DNA from: Mucilaginibacter sp. L294
GTDB lineage: Bacteria; Bacteroidota; Bacteroidia; Sphingobacteriales; Sphingobacteriaceae
Length of the DNA: 49,893 nucleotides
Direction: 5' to 3'
Assembly: GCF_001636615.1 (NCBI RefSeq)
Contig: NZ_LGEK01000030.1
Location: 1 to 49,893 of the forward strand
Numbering within the stretch: the stretch's first letter is position 1; each line of letters starts with the position of its first letter. The notes beneath the pieces were generated by a model that saw only the letters and a list, made by a program, of their open reading frames with translations, did not search any database and was not told where the DNA came from. Shown piece by piece: positions 1 through 10,400 of this stretch. A program made the position numbers and the translations under genes.

Positions 1-19
1 AGATGTGTATAAGAGACAG
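1..19 (+). other. Tn5 mosaic-end sequencing adapter
   Basis: The first 19 bases are exactly AGATGTGTATAAGAGACAG, the Tn5 transposase mosaic end used in tagmentation libraries. The reverse complement closes the window at 49875-49893. This is library sequence, not genomic DNA. Confidence 0.97.
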
Positions 20-65
20 GACAAGATCTTGTCAGTAGTAATAATCTAATTATCAATTAGTTATG

Positions 66-106
66 TTTGTTCCATTTGTTCCGTTTGTTCCATTTTTAAA
101 TGGAAC
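66..106. repeat. Three tandem 9-mers followed by a palindrome
   Basis: TTTGTTCC(A/G) occurs three times in tandem at 66-74, 75-83 and 84-92. The last copy runs into an inverted repeat with arms GTTCCATTT (87-95) and AAATGGAAC (98-106) around a 2-base centre. It lies about 115 bases before the first gene. It could be an operator or a slippage-prone repeat; no function is evident. A further small hairpin, arms TGCGGG and CCCGCA, lies at 152-167. Confidence 0.6.
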
Positions 107-220
107 AGAACAAGGTTACGGGATTGGTCCCCAATAATTAAAAATGTATCCTGCGGGTAGCCCCGCAACGGCAGTTTTAAAAGGAATGCTTAACTTCGCG
201 GTACATTTACACCTGCCCCC

Positions 221-1525
221 ATGAAAAAATTACTGCTCCTGATACCTGTATTGTTTGTGTTAGCGTGCAAGCAAAAAGCATCTGATACGGCCGAAGGCAA
301 AAAACTGAACAAACTTGCACAGGAATACGTAACACTTGGGTTAACCATTGGCCAGTACGACAGTGATTTTGTTGATGCCTATTACGGCCCCGACTCGCTG
401 AAACCAAAAGAAATTACCACTAAAACCTTCCCGCGCGATAGCATCCTGGCCAATATAAACAGCCTGATGAACGATATAAAGCTGATAGCTGATGCCTCTG
501 CAGATTCAAATAAGATCCGCGCCAACTGGATGTACAACCAACTGATAGCCTTTGGCCGCAGGGTGAGGATCTATGGGGAGGAGTACCGCTCGTTCGATGA
601 AGAATCGCGCGAGTTGTTTGGTGTGGCAGCCCCTGCCTATGCCGAAGAGTTTTTTAAAGCAGATATAGATAAACTGGATAGCATGCTGCCGGGTAAGGGA
701 AATGTTAATGACAGGTTCCAGAAACTGGCTAATAAATTCGTTATCCCAAAAGCAAAGCTTGATGAGGTGATGAAAGCCGCCATTGCCGAAGCCCGTAAAC
801 GCACACTTGCCCATTATAAGCTGCCAGCCGGCGAAAGCTTTACGCTGGAGTATGTGACCAATAAACCATGGAGCGGTTATAACTGGTACAAAGGCAAATA
901 CCAAAGCACTGTGCAGATCAATACCGATACCAAGATATTTATTGACCGCGCCATTGATGTAGGCAGCCACGAAAGCTACCCGGGCCACCACGTTTATAAT
1001 ATGCTGCTGGAGAAAAACCTGTATCACGACAGGGGATGGGTGGAGATCTCGCTTTACCCGCTGTTCAGCCCGCAATCGCTTATTGCCGAGGGGAGCGCCA
1101 ACTACGGGATAGAGGTTGCTTTCCCGGGGGATGATAAGGTTAAGTTTGCCAAAAATGTACTGCTGCCACTTGCCGGGTTAGATACCACGGGTATAGATAT
1201 GTATTTTAAAGCGCTGGCTATAAAAGGGCAACTCAACTATGCCCGTAACGAAGCGGCCCGTGGTTTGATAAACGATACCATGAGCGAAAGCAAGGCACGC
1301 AGCTACCTGAAAAAATACTGCCTGATGAATGATGAAACGGCCGATAAATCTATCAGCTTTATTAAAAAATACCGCAGTTATGTGATCAATTACAACTACG
1401 GGCAAGATTTGGTGAAGGATTATATAGCGCGCAACGGCGGTGCTAAAGACCCCGCCAAACGTTGGGAACTATTTGGCCATTTGCTAAGCAACCCGGTAAA
1501 CCCGGCAGATCTGGTGAAGAAGTAA
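221..1525 (+). CDS. DUF885-type lipoprotein, putative metallohydrolase
   Basis: A 434-residue protein with a lipoprotein signal peptide; the hydrophobic stretch ends in VLACKQ, so Cys16 would be lipidated. Residues 250-257 read HESYPGHH, the H-E-x-x-P-G-H-H signature I associate with the DUF885 family, and Glu290 in the following AEGSANYG segment could be a further metal ligand. Family members are thought to be zinc-peptidase-like, but the substrate is unknown. At 434 residues it is shorter than many DUF885 proteins (500-600). A TACATTTA box at 202-209 resembles a Bacteroidota -7 element close to the start. It stands alone, with convergent genes following. Family call fairly sure, activity inferred. 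Confidence 0.75.
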   Translation: MKKLLLLIPVLFVLACKQKASDTAEGKKLNKLAQEYVTLGLTIGQYDSDFVDAYYGPDSLKPKEITTKTFPRDSILANINSLMNDIKLIADASADSNKIRANWMYNQLIAFGRRVRIYGEEYRSFDEESRELFGVAAPAYAEEFFKADIDKLDSMLPGKGNVNDRFQKLANKFVIPKAKLDEVMKAAIAEARKRTLAHYKLPAGESFTLEYVTNKPWSGYNWYKGKYQSTVQINTDTKIFIDRAIDVGSHESYPGHHVYNMLLEKNLYHDRGWVEISLYPLFSPQSLIAEGSANYGIEVAFPGDDKVKFAKNVLLPLAGLDTTGIDMYFKALAIKGQLNYARNEAARGLINDTMSESKARSYLKKYCLMNDETADKSISFIKKYRSYVINYNYGQDLVKDYIARNGGAKDPAKRWELFGHLLSNPVNPADLVKK

Positions 1526-1533
1526 ACTATAGC

Positions 1534-2715
1534 CTAAAAATCACCGCTGGAACCACCACCGCCGCCACTGCCACCACCAAATCTGGAAACAGGCGCTTGC
1601 GCTGCTGGTGGTAAATGCGATGTAGCCTGGCCTATGGCAAGCCCTTCTAAATTAAGGTTATCAGCAGTGTTGGCTTCTTCGGGTTCGGCATAGGTAAAGC
1701 CATGGCGAGGTGTTTTTAAATAGCTGATGATGGTATAAGCGCCAGCCAGGATAATTATTCCTGAAAGGGTAAGCATTATTTCTATTGGCAATAAATGATA
1801 ATAAACCCTAAAGGTTGCTACGCTTGCTGCTACCAACACCATCCCTGTACGTAACAGCATGGTGTTTTTTCTTTTTAGGCCAAACCATATGTAAACTATT
1901 GGCAGCAGCACGGTCCAGACCCAAAATATAAAACCGAACGGAATAGCCGTGTGCGAATCGCCCAGTCCGTTAAGCATATTGTTTAAACGGTTCACCATAA
2001 AATAATTACCCGCAGCGTAAAGGGTAAGCAGGCTGATAAGCTTTACAATGGCAACGCAATCTGTGTAATAAAGTCCCTTCGCATTTTTACTTAAATTATT
2101 AAAGCCAAAATAGGCACCGGCAGCAGCTATCATCATTACAAACGGCATAGTAGCCAAACCAAACTTGCCCATCATCGCCCAAAAGAAATACACGCAGGCA
2201 AATATGGCCCCGCAGGCTACCGCCCCCGTAACGACATCGGCAAAGCGGAGGGTGAGGTAAATGCACAACAGGGCAATAACTATAGCACCAAGCAGGTTGT
2301 CGCCTGTGGTGATGTGTGCATCAATGATGATCCATATAAACCCGCCACCAAGTAGCCCGGCCGAGAAATATAGCAGCGCGTTATCTACACCCGAGTGAAA
2401 ATAGTGCTTGCCTTTGGTAAGAAACTCTAACAAAACATAACACCCAATGCCTAAAAATATGGGCCAGCCCGGGCTTCCCATGGGGACACTTATAAAAGCC
2501 ATTAAACTTAAAAGGCTTGTAGCAACAATGGCTATGATCAATGTAAGGATAAACAGGCCTACACGCACCATTAGCCCTGGCATGTAAAAACCAACCGGGT
2601 GCGCGGTTTTTATTTTGATAAATTCTTCTTTGGTGATACGGCCCGCTGTATAGTCGGGTTTAAGCAGATCGACTATATATTTATTCTTAAGCCACTCTTT
2701 TTTATATATGATCAT
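1534..2715 (-). CDS. Polytopic membrane protein with glycine-rich tail
   Basis: A 393-residue integral membrane protein. About 35 polar N-terminal residues are followed by roughly ten hydrophobic segments and a soluble C-terminus ending in a Gly/Ser-rich tail after RFGGGSGG. Its start overlaps the stop of the upstream gene by 14 bases, so the two are probably translationally coupled. The layout (short cytosolic head, then many membrane helices) resembles the DUF2157 type of its neighbour, and the pair may be distant paralogues. Function unknown. It is convergent with the DUF885-type gene, with 8 bases between the stops. Confidence 0.65.
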   Translation of the reverse strand: MIIYKKEWLKNKYIVDLLKPDYTAGRITKEEFIKIKTAHPVGFYMPGLMVRVGLFILTLIIAIVATSLLSLMAFISVPMGSPGWPIFLGIGCYVLLEFLTKGKHYFHSGVDNALLYFSAGLLGGGFIWIIIDAHITTGDNLLGAIVIALLCIYLTLRFADVVTGAVACGAIFACVYFFWAMMGKFGLATMPFVMMIAAAGAYFGFNNLSKNAKGLYYTDCVAIVKLISLLTLYAAGNYFMVNRLNNMLNGLGDSHTAIPFGFIFWVWTVLLPIVYIWFGLKRKNTMLLRTGMVLVAASVATFRVYYHLLPIEIMLTLSGIIILAGAYTIISYLKTPRHGFTYAEPEEANTADNLNLEGLAIGQATSHLPPAAQAPVSRFGGGSGGGGGSSGDF

Positions 2716-3691
2716 CCTGTTTTAAGTTTTTGTTGATGTTTATCAGTAAAAATATCAGCCCTATTGCTGATGCTATAAAGCACATCAGCAATAGATAAAT
2801 GGCATCGTATTTCATTAGGCCATACAATACCCGCGTGATTAAACTTGCCAGGGCGAAGTAGCTATATAATATAGTAAGTAGTATAAAATAGAACGACCGT
2901 TCGCGACGGGCATCAAAATAGATATAGGCAGCCAAGGCAAAAAAGGGCACCAGCCACACAAAATTTGCAGCACTTTCATAATTGTCAAAATACCCGGCCA
3001 GTAATGCAATAAAGGTTACATGAATACCGTAATGGTGATAAGTGAATTTGAAATGCTTCTTTATAGCAAACCTTTGCGTGAGAAAGGCAAAAGTTAGCAG
3101 GATAAGCCCGAAAGCCACGTACGTAAAAATTATTTGTTTACTGTTAAAGGTGCCGTAGGCCAAAAGCGTTTTAGGGGTTACAGATACGCCCATCCATAAA
3201 GCTAAACTGGCTATGGCCATGCTCAGGATACCCAGGTGATCAAAATAGTAAGCTATAAAGAACAGGGCCAGCATAGGTATAAACGTAGCCATACCATAAT
3301 TCAAGCCAAATACCTGGTATTGGTACTGCAAATACCCAACAAACGTTACCATGCTGATGCTGCCCAGCAACAAAATATAATCGAACCCGGTGTTAGGTGC
3401 TTTTACTTTACCCCAGCTAAACGGTATTTTCTTTTTAAAGCAATATATGAAACAGCCGATGCTTATCAATGCTATAAAAGCCAGTACCGCCTGGTGACCA
3501 ATAGTGTCAATGTTTTTATAAATGAGTACGCCCAGCCCGCCCGATAGCAGCATTACCCCCAGGTAAAGCAAGGTTTTAAGTTCCCAATGAACAGAAAATA
3601 ATTGGGTAAGGTGTTTTTGGCTTAACTGGTTGTAAGAATCATCGCCCAGGTAGCCTTCCGAGTGTAATTTTTTGTAGATATCGTTATCCAA
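2702..3691 (-). CDS. DUF2157-like polytopic membrane protein
   Basis: A 329-residue membrane protein. The N-terminal 35 residues are polar and helical (GYLGDDSYNQL), followed by about ten hydrophobic helices and a lysine-containing C-terminus. This arrangement matches DUF2157 membrane proteins, whose role is unknown. It is the first gene of a two-gene operon, overlapping the next membrane protein by 14 bases. The DUF assignment is from general layout and composition only. Confidence 0.65.
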   Translation of the reverse strand: MDNDIYKKLHSEGYLGDDSYNQLSQKHLTQLFSVHWELKTLLYLGVMLLSGGLGVLIYKNIDTIGHQAVLAFIALISIGCFIYCFKKKIPFSWGKVKAPNTGFDYILLLGSISMVTFVGYLQYQYQVFGLNYGMATFIPMLALFFIAYYFDHLGILSMAIASLALWMGVSVTPKTLLAYGTFNSKQIIFTYVAFGLILLTFAFLTQRFAIKKHFKFTYHHYGIHVTFIALLAGYFDNYESAANFVWLVPFFALAAYIYFDARRERSFYFILLTILYSYFALASLITRVLYGLMKYDAIYLLLMCFIASAIGLIFLLININKNLKQDDHI

Positions 3692-3741
3692 TTTTTCAAG
3701 GTTTATACTTTAAAGATAGTAAAGTATATAAGCACGGCAAC

Positions 3742-3778
3742 AAAAAAGGGCGCGATGTTTATAACACCACGCCCTTTT
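3742..3778 (-). terminator. Rho-independent terminator after the OmpA-like gene
   Basis: Read on the minus strand, AAAGGGCG and CGCCCTTT form the stem, with arms at about 3770-3777 and 3745-3752, and a T6 run follows. It lies just beyond the stop of the OmpA-like lipoprotein at 3797. It would also insulate the membrane-protein pair from readthrough. Confidence 0.8.
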
Positions 3779-3796
3779 ACACTTAACTAAACAAAG

Positions 3797-4330
3797 TTAT
3801 TGCAGCTTTATTTCAACGCGGCGGTTTAGCGCGCGGCTTGCTTCGTCGGTATTTGGAGATATCGGTTTGCTTTCGCCGTAACCTTTAACACTAAGTACAT
3901 CGGCACTTATACCTGTGTTTACCAGGTAGGTTTTAACCGAGTTTGCACGTTCAACAGATAAAACCATGTTGTGCTCTTCGCTTCCTTCGGCAGATGAATT
4001 GCCATTCAGTACAAATTTTACCGATGGGTCTTTTTTCATTTCGGCAGCAGCTTTATCTAAAATAGGGTAGGCATCTGTTTTTAATATGCCCGAGTTAAAT
4101 TCGAACTGTATGTTATTGAAATTATAGTCGGGCTTCTCAGGAGCAGGTGCCGGTGGCGGCGGAGGTGTCTGTTTCGGAGGTGCCGGTGGCGGCGGAGTAG
4201 TTGGCGTAGTGCTTGCTGGTGCTATAAATGGCGGCGACGGTTTCATCACCTTTTTTGATTTACAGGCCGGTAGTACACCGATAGATAGTATGAGTACAAG
4301 TGGTAGGTAGAATGTTTTTAAAAACTTCAT
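3797..4330 (-). CDS. OmpA-family lipoprotein
   Basis: A 177-residue protein. The signal peptide ends in a lipobox (VLPACKSK, Cys23). A proline/threonine-rich linker spans about residues 30-68, and a C-terminal OmpA domain about 70-177. The domain carries the typical peptidoglycan-binding helix (NMVLSVERANSV) and the closing NRRVEIKL strand. Proteins of this build tether the outer membrane to peptidoglycan. It is monocistronic with its own terminator. The polyproline linker is longer than in Pal, so it is a Pal-like relative rather than Pal itself; no tol genes are nearby. Confidence 0.88.
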   Translation of the reverse strand: MKFLKTFYLPLVLILSIGVLPACKSKKVMKPSPPFIAPASTTPTTPPPPAPPKQTPPPPPAPAPEKPDYNFNNIQFEFNSGILKTDAYPILDKAAAEMKKDPSVKFVLNGNSSAEGSEEHNMVLSVERANSVKTYLVNTGISADVLSVKGYGESKPISPNTDEASRALNRRVEIKLQ

Positions 4331-4497
4331 GTTTTAATAGTTTGGTAAATAAGAAAAACGTTTACGGTTGCCCGATATTGTAAATATAGGAACTTGTATC
4401 ATATACCGAAGCCTTAAAATTAACACTTAAACTCCCGGGTTTATTTATTTAATGCGCAAAGAAAATTGCGTATTGTTTAAAGAAAAGTGATAGTAAG

Positions 4498-5304
4498 CTA
4501 CTTTTTTAATCCCCAAACCCTGAAGATGCGTGGTAGGCTAATAATGCTGCGTTCATCATTAGTAAAAGCTTCTAACCCGGTTAGTATGGTGTTTGCCGTT
4601 TTTGCATCTGTAAGGCCTTCGCTTATCACGGCGTGTTTTATTTTATCCATAGTAATCAGGGCCATTTGTTTACCCGGGCCTGTGTTAAAGGCAGGCTGTA
4701 TTACATCAAAGCTTACTTGTTGAATACCCGCAACTTTAAACATAGATAATAAATGTGGCCCTATATTAGCATTTTGCCCCCTTTGTTGCGCTGTAGCGGT
4801 AAACAAGTTAACATATTGATTGAACGCGTTGCAGGCAGGGTGGCAAAAATGACCGCTAAAATCTATATCTTCAACCACAACCCGGCCACCCGGCTTGGCG
4901 CTTCTTAGCATATTGTTTAAAACAAGCTGTGGCTCTTTAAGGTGCGATAGCAGAAAACGGGAGTATACCACATCAAACTGGTTACTGTAATTGATATCAT
5001 AAGCGCTTTGCGCGTGGTATGTAAGGTTTTTTATGTGCTGTTCTTCGGCATCTTTTATATCCAGCGATATGATCTCCTGGTCAAAATCAATAGCTGTAAC
5101 GCTGCCCGTATCGCCAACTATTTTTGCAGCCATCAGGGAAACACCACCACCACCGCATCCAAGGTCAAAAAAACTGGTGCCTTTAATAAGCCCATTGTTT
5201 TGTAGCAAAGGTTTTGTATAGGGTTGCAGTATATCTGATAGTATATGCAATCGTTTTTTACCTTCGATACCACCGCTGATAATATAGTTGCTGTTTTGCT
5301 GCAT
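4498..5304 (-). CDS. Class I SAM-dependent methyltransferase
   Basis: A 268-residue soluble protein. Motif I is FFDLGCGGGG (about 45-54) and the acidic residue that would bind the SAM ribose is in AIDFD (about 71-75). The later VVVEDIDF strand fits the Rossmann methyltransferase fold. The substrate cannot be read from the sequence; small-molecule or quinone-type methylation is possible. The gene stands between two minus-strand genes with about 30 bases before the upstream one, so it could be cotranscribed with the YjdF-like gene. Confidence 0.85.
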   Translation of the reverse strand: MQQNSNYIISGGIEGKKRLHILSDILQPYTKPLLQNNGLIKGTSFFDLGCGGGGVSLMAAKIVGDTGSVTAIDFDQEIISLDIKDAEEQHIKNLTYHAQSAYDINYSNQFDVVYSRFLLSHLKEPQLVLNNMLRSAKPGGRVVVEDIDFSGHFCHPACNAFNQYVNLFTATAQQRGQNANIGPHLLSMFKVAGIQQVSFDVIQPAFNTGPGKQMALITMDKIKHAVISEGLTDAKTANTILTGLEAFTNDERSIISLPRIFRVWGLKK

Positions 5305-5335
5305 AAATGCACCCGTGATTGATTGGTAAATATAG

Positions 5336-5941
5336 TTAAGCTAACTGCAATTTACTTATGGCTTTATCCTGTATTTTGGCTATAAAAACCACCATGCAAA
5401 TTGCACCTATCATGGCGTAAAGCATATCAGATTGCGTATCCCAAACGTAACCTTGTGTACCCAGGAATGAATCGCCCGATTGACCGGATGCAATAGATAC
5501 AAACCATTCTAAAAACTCATATAGTACACTAATAGTGGTGCAAACGCAAACGGTTAAAAAAGCCACCCATGTTCGTTTTTGCACAACCTGAAGGCGGATG
5601 AACAATTCGCGGGTTATCATGGCCGGTACAAAGCCTTGGGTAAAGTGGCCCACCTTATCATAATTATTGCGCGCCTGATGAAAAGCATCGCGTAGCCAGT
5701 TAAAGGCAGGTACTTCAGCATAGGTATAATGCCCGCCAATAAATAATACGTAGCAATGCACCAATATCATTATATAAGTTAAATAACTAAACTTAAAGCG
5801 TTTGTATGTAAATGCCAGCACTATAAAGCCAATAATGGCGGGGAAAACCTCCAGTATCCAGGTGAAATAATCATGCGGGTTAATGCCCGAGATTACAAGG
5901 CCCACAAAGAAAAGTACAATGAGTATAGTATGCTTATTCAT
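5336..5941 (-). CDS. YjdF/DUF2238-type inner-membrane protein
   Basis: A membrane protein of about 201 residues with five or six hydrophobic helices. The N-terminus (MNKHTILIVLF, then SGINPHD) and the internal YDKVGHFTQGF and LYEFLEW segments are what I recognise as YjdF-like (DUF2238). The frame stays open upstream to an ATG at 6004, but those 21 residues are basic and not family-like, so I prefer the ATG at 5941. Function unknown. It diverges from the ROK gene across a 217-280 base AT-rich gap. Confidence 0.75.
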   Translation of the reverse strand: MNKHTILIVLFFVGLVISGINPHDYFTWILEVFPAIIGFIVLAFTYKRFKFSYLTYIMILVHCYVLFIGGHYTYAEVPAFNWLRDAFHQARNNYDKVGHFTQGFVPAMITRELFIRLQVVQKRTWVAFLTVCVCTTISVLYEFLEWFVSIASGQSGDSFLGTQGYVWDTQSDMLYAMIGAICMVVFIAKIQDKAISKLQLA

Positions 5942-6171
5942 TACCCTAATATAGTTTAGACTATAAACATACCTACAAAATCTAAGTAAAAAAGACTTAC
6001 CCAAAAAACTAAAAGAAAAACCTTTTTATCGTTTATAAGGGTGCCGGGTATATGATATCGGGTAATATATAGGGATTAGCAATAGTATATATTCTTAAAT
6101 GGATAAAAGACGATATTACTAATTGATATTTTGATAAACATTAAAATAGTTTATAAAAAAATTAAAAAGTT

Positions 6172-6203
6172 TATTGTTTTTTTAAATTTATATATTAAGT
6201 TTG
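6172..6203 (+). promoter_or_regulatory. Predicted promoter of the ROK gene
   Basis: A -7 box TAAGTTTG (6196-6203) matches the Bacteroidota consensus TAnnTTTG, with a -33-like TATTG (6172-6176) 19 bases upstream. Transcription would begin near 6209, giving a leader of about 13 bases before the ATG at 6222. Confidence 0.55.
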
Positions 6204-6221
6204 ATGAACTAATCCTAAATA

Positions 6222-7409
6222 ATGACTGTTGTTAAAAAACACGGGCTTTTACGCAAAGACCTGCTTAAGCACTTTTATTACAATAAAAGCCTGTCACTTA
6301 CCGAGTTAAGCAGGCTTACCCATAAAAGCCTGCCTTTAATAACAAATACGGTTAATAATTTAATAGAAGAAGGATACGTATCTGAATATGGCCTTGCCCC
6401 ATCTACAGGCGGCAGGCGCGGACTGGCATTTTCACTGAATAACCAAAAACAACGCTATATAGTTGCTGTAGCTGTTGATCAGATAGTTACACAAGTGGTT
6501 ATTTATGACCTGGCGAATAATATAAAAACTGCGCCCGAGAAAAAAGAGATCATCCTGAACGATTCGCCATCGTTAATAAGCACGTTCGCTGCATTCCTGA
6601 AAGATTATATTTCCCGCTCGGGTGTATCACTTGATGAGATACTGGGCATAGGCATAGGTATGCCGGGTTTTGTAAATGCCGAACAAGGCGTAAACCATTC
6701 CTTCTTTAAAACAAAAAGCGGTGTTAACTTAACCAAGCACTTATCACATGAACTTGGCCTCCCTGTTTTTATAGATAACGACTCGAGTTTAATTGCCCTC
6801 GCCGAATTAAAGTTTGGCGCAGGCCGTAATTTAAAAGATGTGCTGGTTGTAAATGTAGGTTGGGGAACGGGCCTGGGCATGATAGTTAACGGCAGCCTTT
6901 TTCGTGGGCATAGCGGTTATGCCGGCGAGTTTAGCCATATCCCATTGTCGCAAAGTAATAAGATCTGCTCATGCGGTAAACGGGGGTGCTTAGAAGTTGA
7001 TACATCTTTACTGGTGCTGCTGGAACGTGCAAAAGCCGAAATAGAATCGGGCGCAAGCACAAGTATGGAACAGGAGTTTAAAGAAACCGGCACTTTATCA
7101 GGTGATCATTTTTTACAGGCTGCCAGATCAGGCGACCCGTTGGCGGTATCTATACTTTCTGATGCTGCATTCCTGATAGGAAAAGGCATGGCCACTTTGA
7201 TCCATATCATGAACCCAAAGCTGATTGTTTTAAGCGGGAGAGGAGCCATTGCGGGTAAAATTTTAATGGCGCCAATACAACAGGCCATTAATGAGTTTTG
7301 TATCCCCTGGCTTGCCGAGCATACCGATATACAGGTTTCCACCTTGTCGTCAGACCCCGAACTTTTAGGGGCTGCAACACTGGTAATAGAGAATTGCAAT
7401 TTTAAATAA
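6222..7409 (+). CDS. ROK-family transcriptional regulator
   Basis: A 395-residue protein. Residues about 8-55 form an N-terminal winged helix (LSLTELSRLTHKSLPLI). The ROK sugar-kinase-like domain follows: GIGIGMPG (142-149), the catalytic-type IDND (184-187), phosphate-loop-like GWGTGLG (213-219) and the zinc motif C-S-C-G-K-R-G-C (249-256) with His239. The family includes NagC and XylR, which sense sugars or sugar phosphates. Because Asp187 is kept, kinase activity cannot be ruled out. It lies 58 bases before a SusC gene in the same direction, so it probably controls that uptake pair. Confidence 0.9.
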   Translation: MTVVKKHGLLRKDLLKHFYYNKSLSLTELSRLTHKSLPLITNTVNNLIEEGYVSEYGLAPSTGGRRGLAFSLNNQKQRYIVAVAVDQIVTQVVIYDLANNIKTAPEKKEIILNDSPSLISTFAAFLKDYISRSGVSLDEILGIGIGMPGFVNAEQGVNHSFFKTKSGVNLTKHLSHELGLPVFIDNDSSLIALAELKFGAGRNLKDVLVVNVGWGTGLGMIVNGSLFRGHSGYAGEFSHIPLSQSNKICSCGKRGCLEVDTSLLVLLERAKAEIESGASTSMEQEFKETGTLSGDHFLQAARSGDPLAVSILSDAAFLIGKGMATLIHIMNPKLIVLSGRGAIAGKILMAPIQQAINEFCIPWLAEHTDIQVSTLSSDPELLGAATLVIENCNFK

Positions 7410-7467
7410 CAAGAATACTTATAACCACAAATAACCAACTAATCGTTAACCAACTAAATTATTACAA

Positions 7468-10400
7468 ATGAAACAAATGTACTTAAGGTGTATTGCTTTA
7501 TTGTTATTCAGTATGATGACAGTAGCAGCTTATGCACAACAAGCAGTTACCGGTACGGTATCTGAAAAATCCGGGCAAAGCATACCCGGTGCAAGTGTTA
7601 CCGAAAAGGGTACAACAAATGGTATCTCTACCAACGCAGACGGAAAGTTTAGCCTAACGGTTAAACCGGGCGCAACATTGGTTTTTTCTTTTCTTGGGTT
7701 TAAAACCAAGGAAGTGGTGGTAGGCAACTCAACAAGCATTAATGTTGTATTAGAAAACAGCGATAATGCGCTTAATGAAGTTGTTGTAACCGCCCTTGGT
7801 ATAAAAAGGGAAAAGAAATCATTAGGTTATGCCGTGCAGGAAGTAAAAGGCCAAACCCTTACTGACAGGAAAGAGCCAAACATTGTTAACGCGCTATCAG
7901 GCCAGGTTGCAGGTTTGCAAATTACCCGCTCAAGTAATGGCCCGGGTGGTTCATCACGCATAACTTTAAGGGGTAACAACTCTCTTACAGGCTCCAACCA
8001 GCCACTTATTGTTGTAGATGGCACGCCGCTTGATAACTTTATTGGTAATGAAAACGGCAATAACGACTACTACAACCCTGGAAGGGATATGGGTAACGGT
8101 TTGGCAGACATTAACTCTGAAGATATTGAAAGCATGAGTGTTTTAAAAGGCCCTGCTGCAGCTGCACTTTATGGATCAAGGGCCGGTAACGGTGCTATAC
8201 TGATCACTACCAAAACAGGTAAGGCACAATCAGGTTTGGGCATCACCCTTACATCATCTTTTGGTTTTGAAAACATATTTGCAAGGCCTAAAATGCAAAC
8301 TGATTTTGGCCAGGGTAGTGGCGGTGGCTTTGTTAACACAGATGCTGTAAGCTGGGGCGAAAAAAATGCGGGACAAACTCAAAAAAGGGCTGATGGCAGC
8401 ACATTTCAACAAAATTATAACGACAACATCAGCAATTATTTTCAAACAGGTTTGCAATCAATGCAAGGCGTATCCATGCAGCAGCAGTATAAAACCACAT
8501 CGGTTTATACTTCATACAATCGTTTAGATGATAAAAGTTATATTCCCGGTGCCAAACTTATACGTAATAATATTATGGCCCGTACAGTAAGCAAGTTTGG
8601 CAGCAACGACAGGTGGACAATTGATACTAAAATTCAGTACATCAATTCTATTGCAAAAAATCGTCCCCAGTCTGGTTATAACCCAAATAACTCTTTTTAT
8701 TATTTAGAAACCCTTCCCGGTTCTATCAACGTTACCGATTATAAAGATCCGCTTGATGCTAACGGCAATATGCGTTGGTGGCATAACGGGCCTGATCTGA
8801 ACCCTTATTGGGCTTCAAAATATAGCTTAAATGAAGATGCAAGGGACAGATTCCTGTTAAATGCATCCATCAAATACCAGTTTAATAACTGGTTAAGTTT
8901 GGAGGGCCGCGCCGGTGCTGATAAATATACAATTAACGCCGAAAGCAGGATGTACGCAGGTGCACCAGGTAACACAGGTGGTTCTTATGGTGTAAGAAGA
9001 ACATCTTTTACTGAAGCCAATTATAGCATGTTATTTATTGCAAAAAAAGATAACATTTTTGGCAAATGGGGCGCTAATGCAACCTTAGGCGGTAACTTAA
9101 TGGATAGAAACGGCTCTTACCTGAGTGCAAACGCAGGTACTTTAAACGTACCTAACTTGTTTTCAATAAATAACGTTGTAGGTAACCCAACCATAAACCA
9201 AGGCTTAAACCGCCATAATATTAACTCAGTTTATGGAGCTGTAGGTATTAATTATGATCAGTACCTGTTCTTAGATGGTACCTTTAGGAATGACTGGAGT
9301 TCAGCCCTGAGCGCTGCTAACCGGTCGTATTTTTACCCTTCTGCTACTGCAGCGTTTGTTTTCTCAGAACTTTTAAATAGAAATGGCAGCCTTCCATCGT
9401 GGATCACTTATGGTAAAGTAAGAGCTTCATACGCCGGAAGTGGTAATGATATGACTGAGTATCAGTTGATCAATACTTATTCAATTGGTAAAGACCCACT
9501 TAATAATACCACTGCAAGCAGGGGTACTGTATTGTTCGATCCAAATGTAACGAGCGAGCTTATAAAAGAATATGAAGCCGGTTTGGAGATGCGTTTCTTT
9601 GATAGCCGTTTAGGGTTTGATTTGGCGGTTTACAAAAGAAATGCTACAAATCAATTATTATCAATACCGATGGATGCCCTTAGCGGTTATACATCTAAAA
9701 TTGTTAATGCCGGTGATATCCAAAACAAGGGTATAGAGCTAATGGTTGACGGTAAAATTTTAAGGAATAACAGCGGGTTTAACTGGAATACTATGGTTAA
9801 TTTTTCAATAAACCGCAACGTTGTTAAAGCGCTTACATCAGAGATTTCTCAATACTCCTTGGGTGGGTATGATAATATAGCAGTAGTTGCACAAGCCGGC
9901 CAAACATACGGAACCATCTATGGTACCAGTTTCAAAAGGGTAACTGATGCCAGCAGCCCTTACAACGGCCAGCTTTTACTTACAGGCACAGGTTTGCCGC
10001 AAACTGATGATGCTGTAAAAAATAACCTTGGTAATCAGCAAGCATCAAGTTTGCTGGGTGTGACCAACTCATTCTCTTACAAAAACTTTAATTTCTCGTT
10101 TTTAGTTGATGCACGTTTTGGTGGCAAGATATTTTCGGGAACTTTGCAGATGATGCAGGCACGCGGTAGTGCAAGCAACACGGTTGTTAACGGCGACAGA
10201 AAAGACTTTGTGGTTGATGGCGCGGTACTTAACCCGACAACAAACCAGTATGAGAAAAACACAACTGCAGTATCACCGCAGAATTACTGGACTGCTGTTG
10301 CCGGCCACGGTAATTTGGGTATAACAGAAGCAAACCTGTACGATGCTTCTAATATTCGTGTTAGAAACGTTCAATTAAGTTATGATCTTTCTAAAAGCCT

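Noticed and set aside
66..92. CRISPR-like repeat
   Set aside because: The 9-base units are contiguous with no spacers, and no cas genes are present.
506..1075. Long minus-strand reading frame inside the DUF885-type gene
   Set aside because: It lies entirely antisense to a gene with a clear signal peptide and catalytic motif, and its translation shows no recognisable domain.
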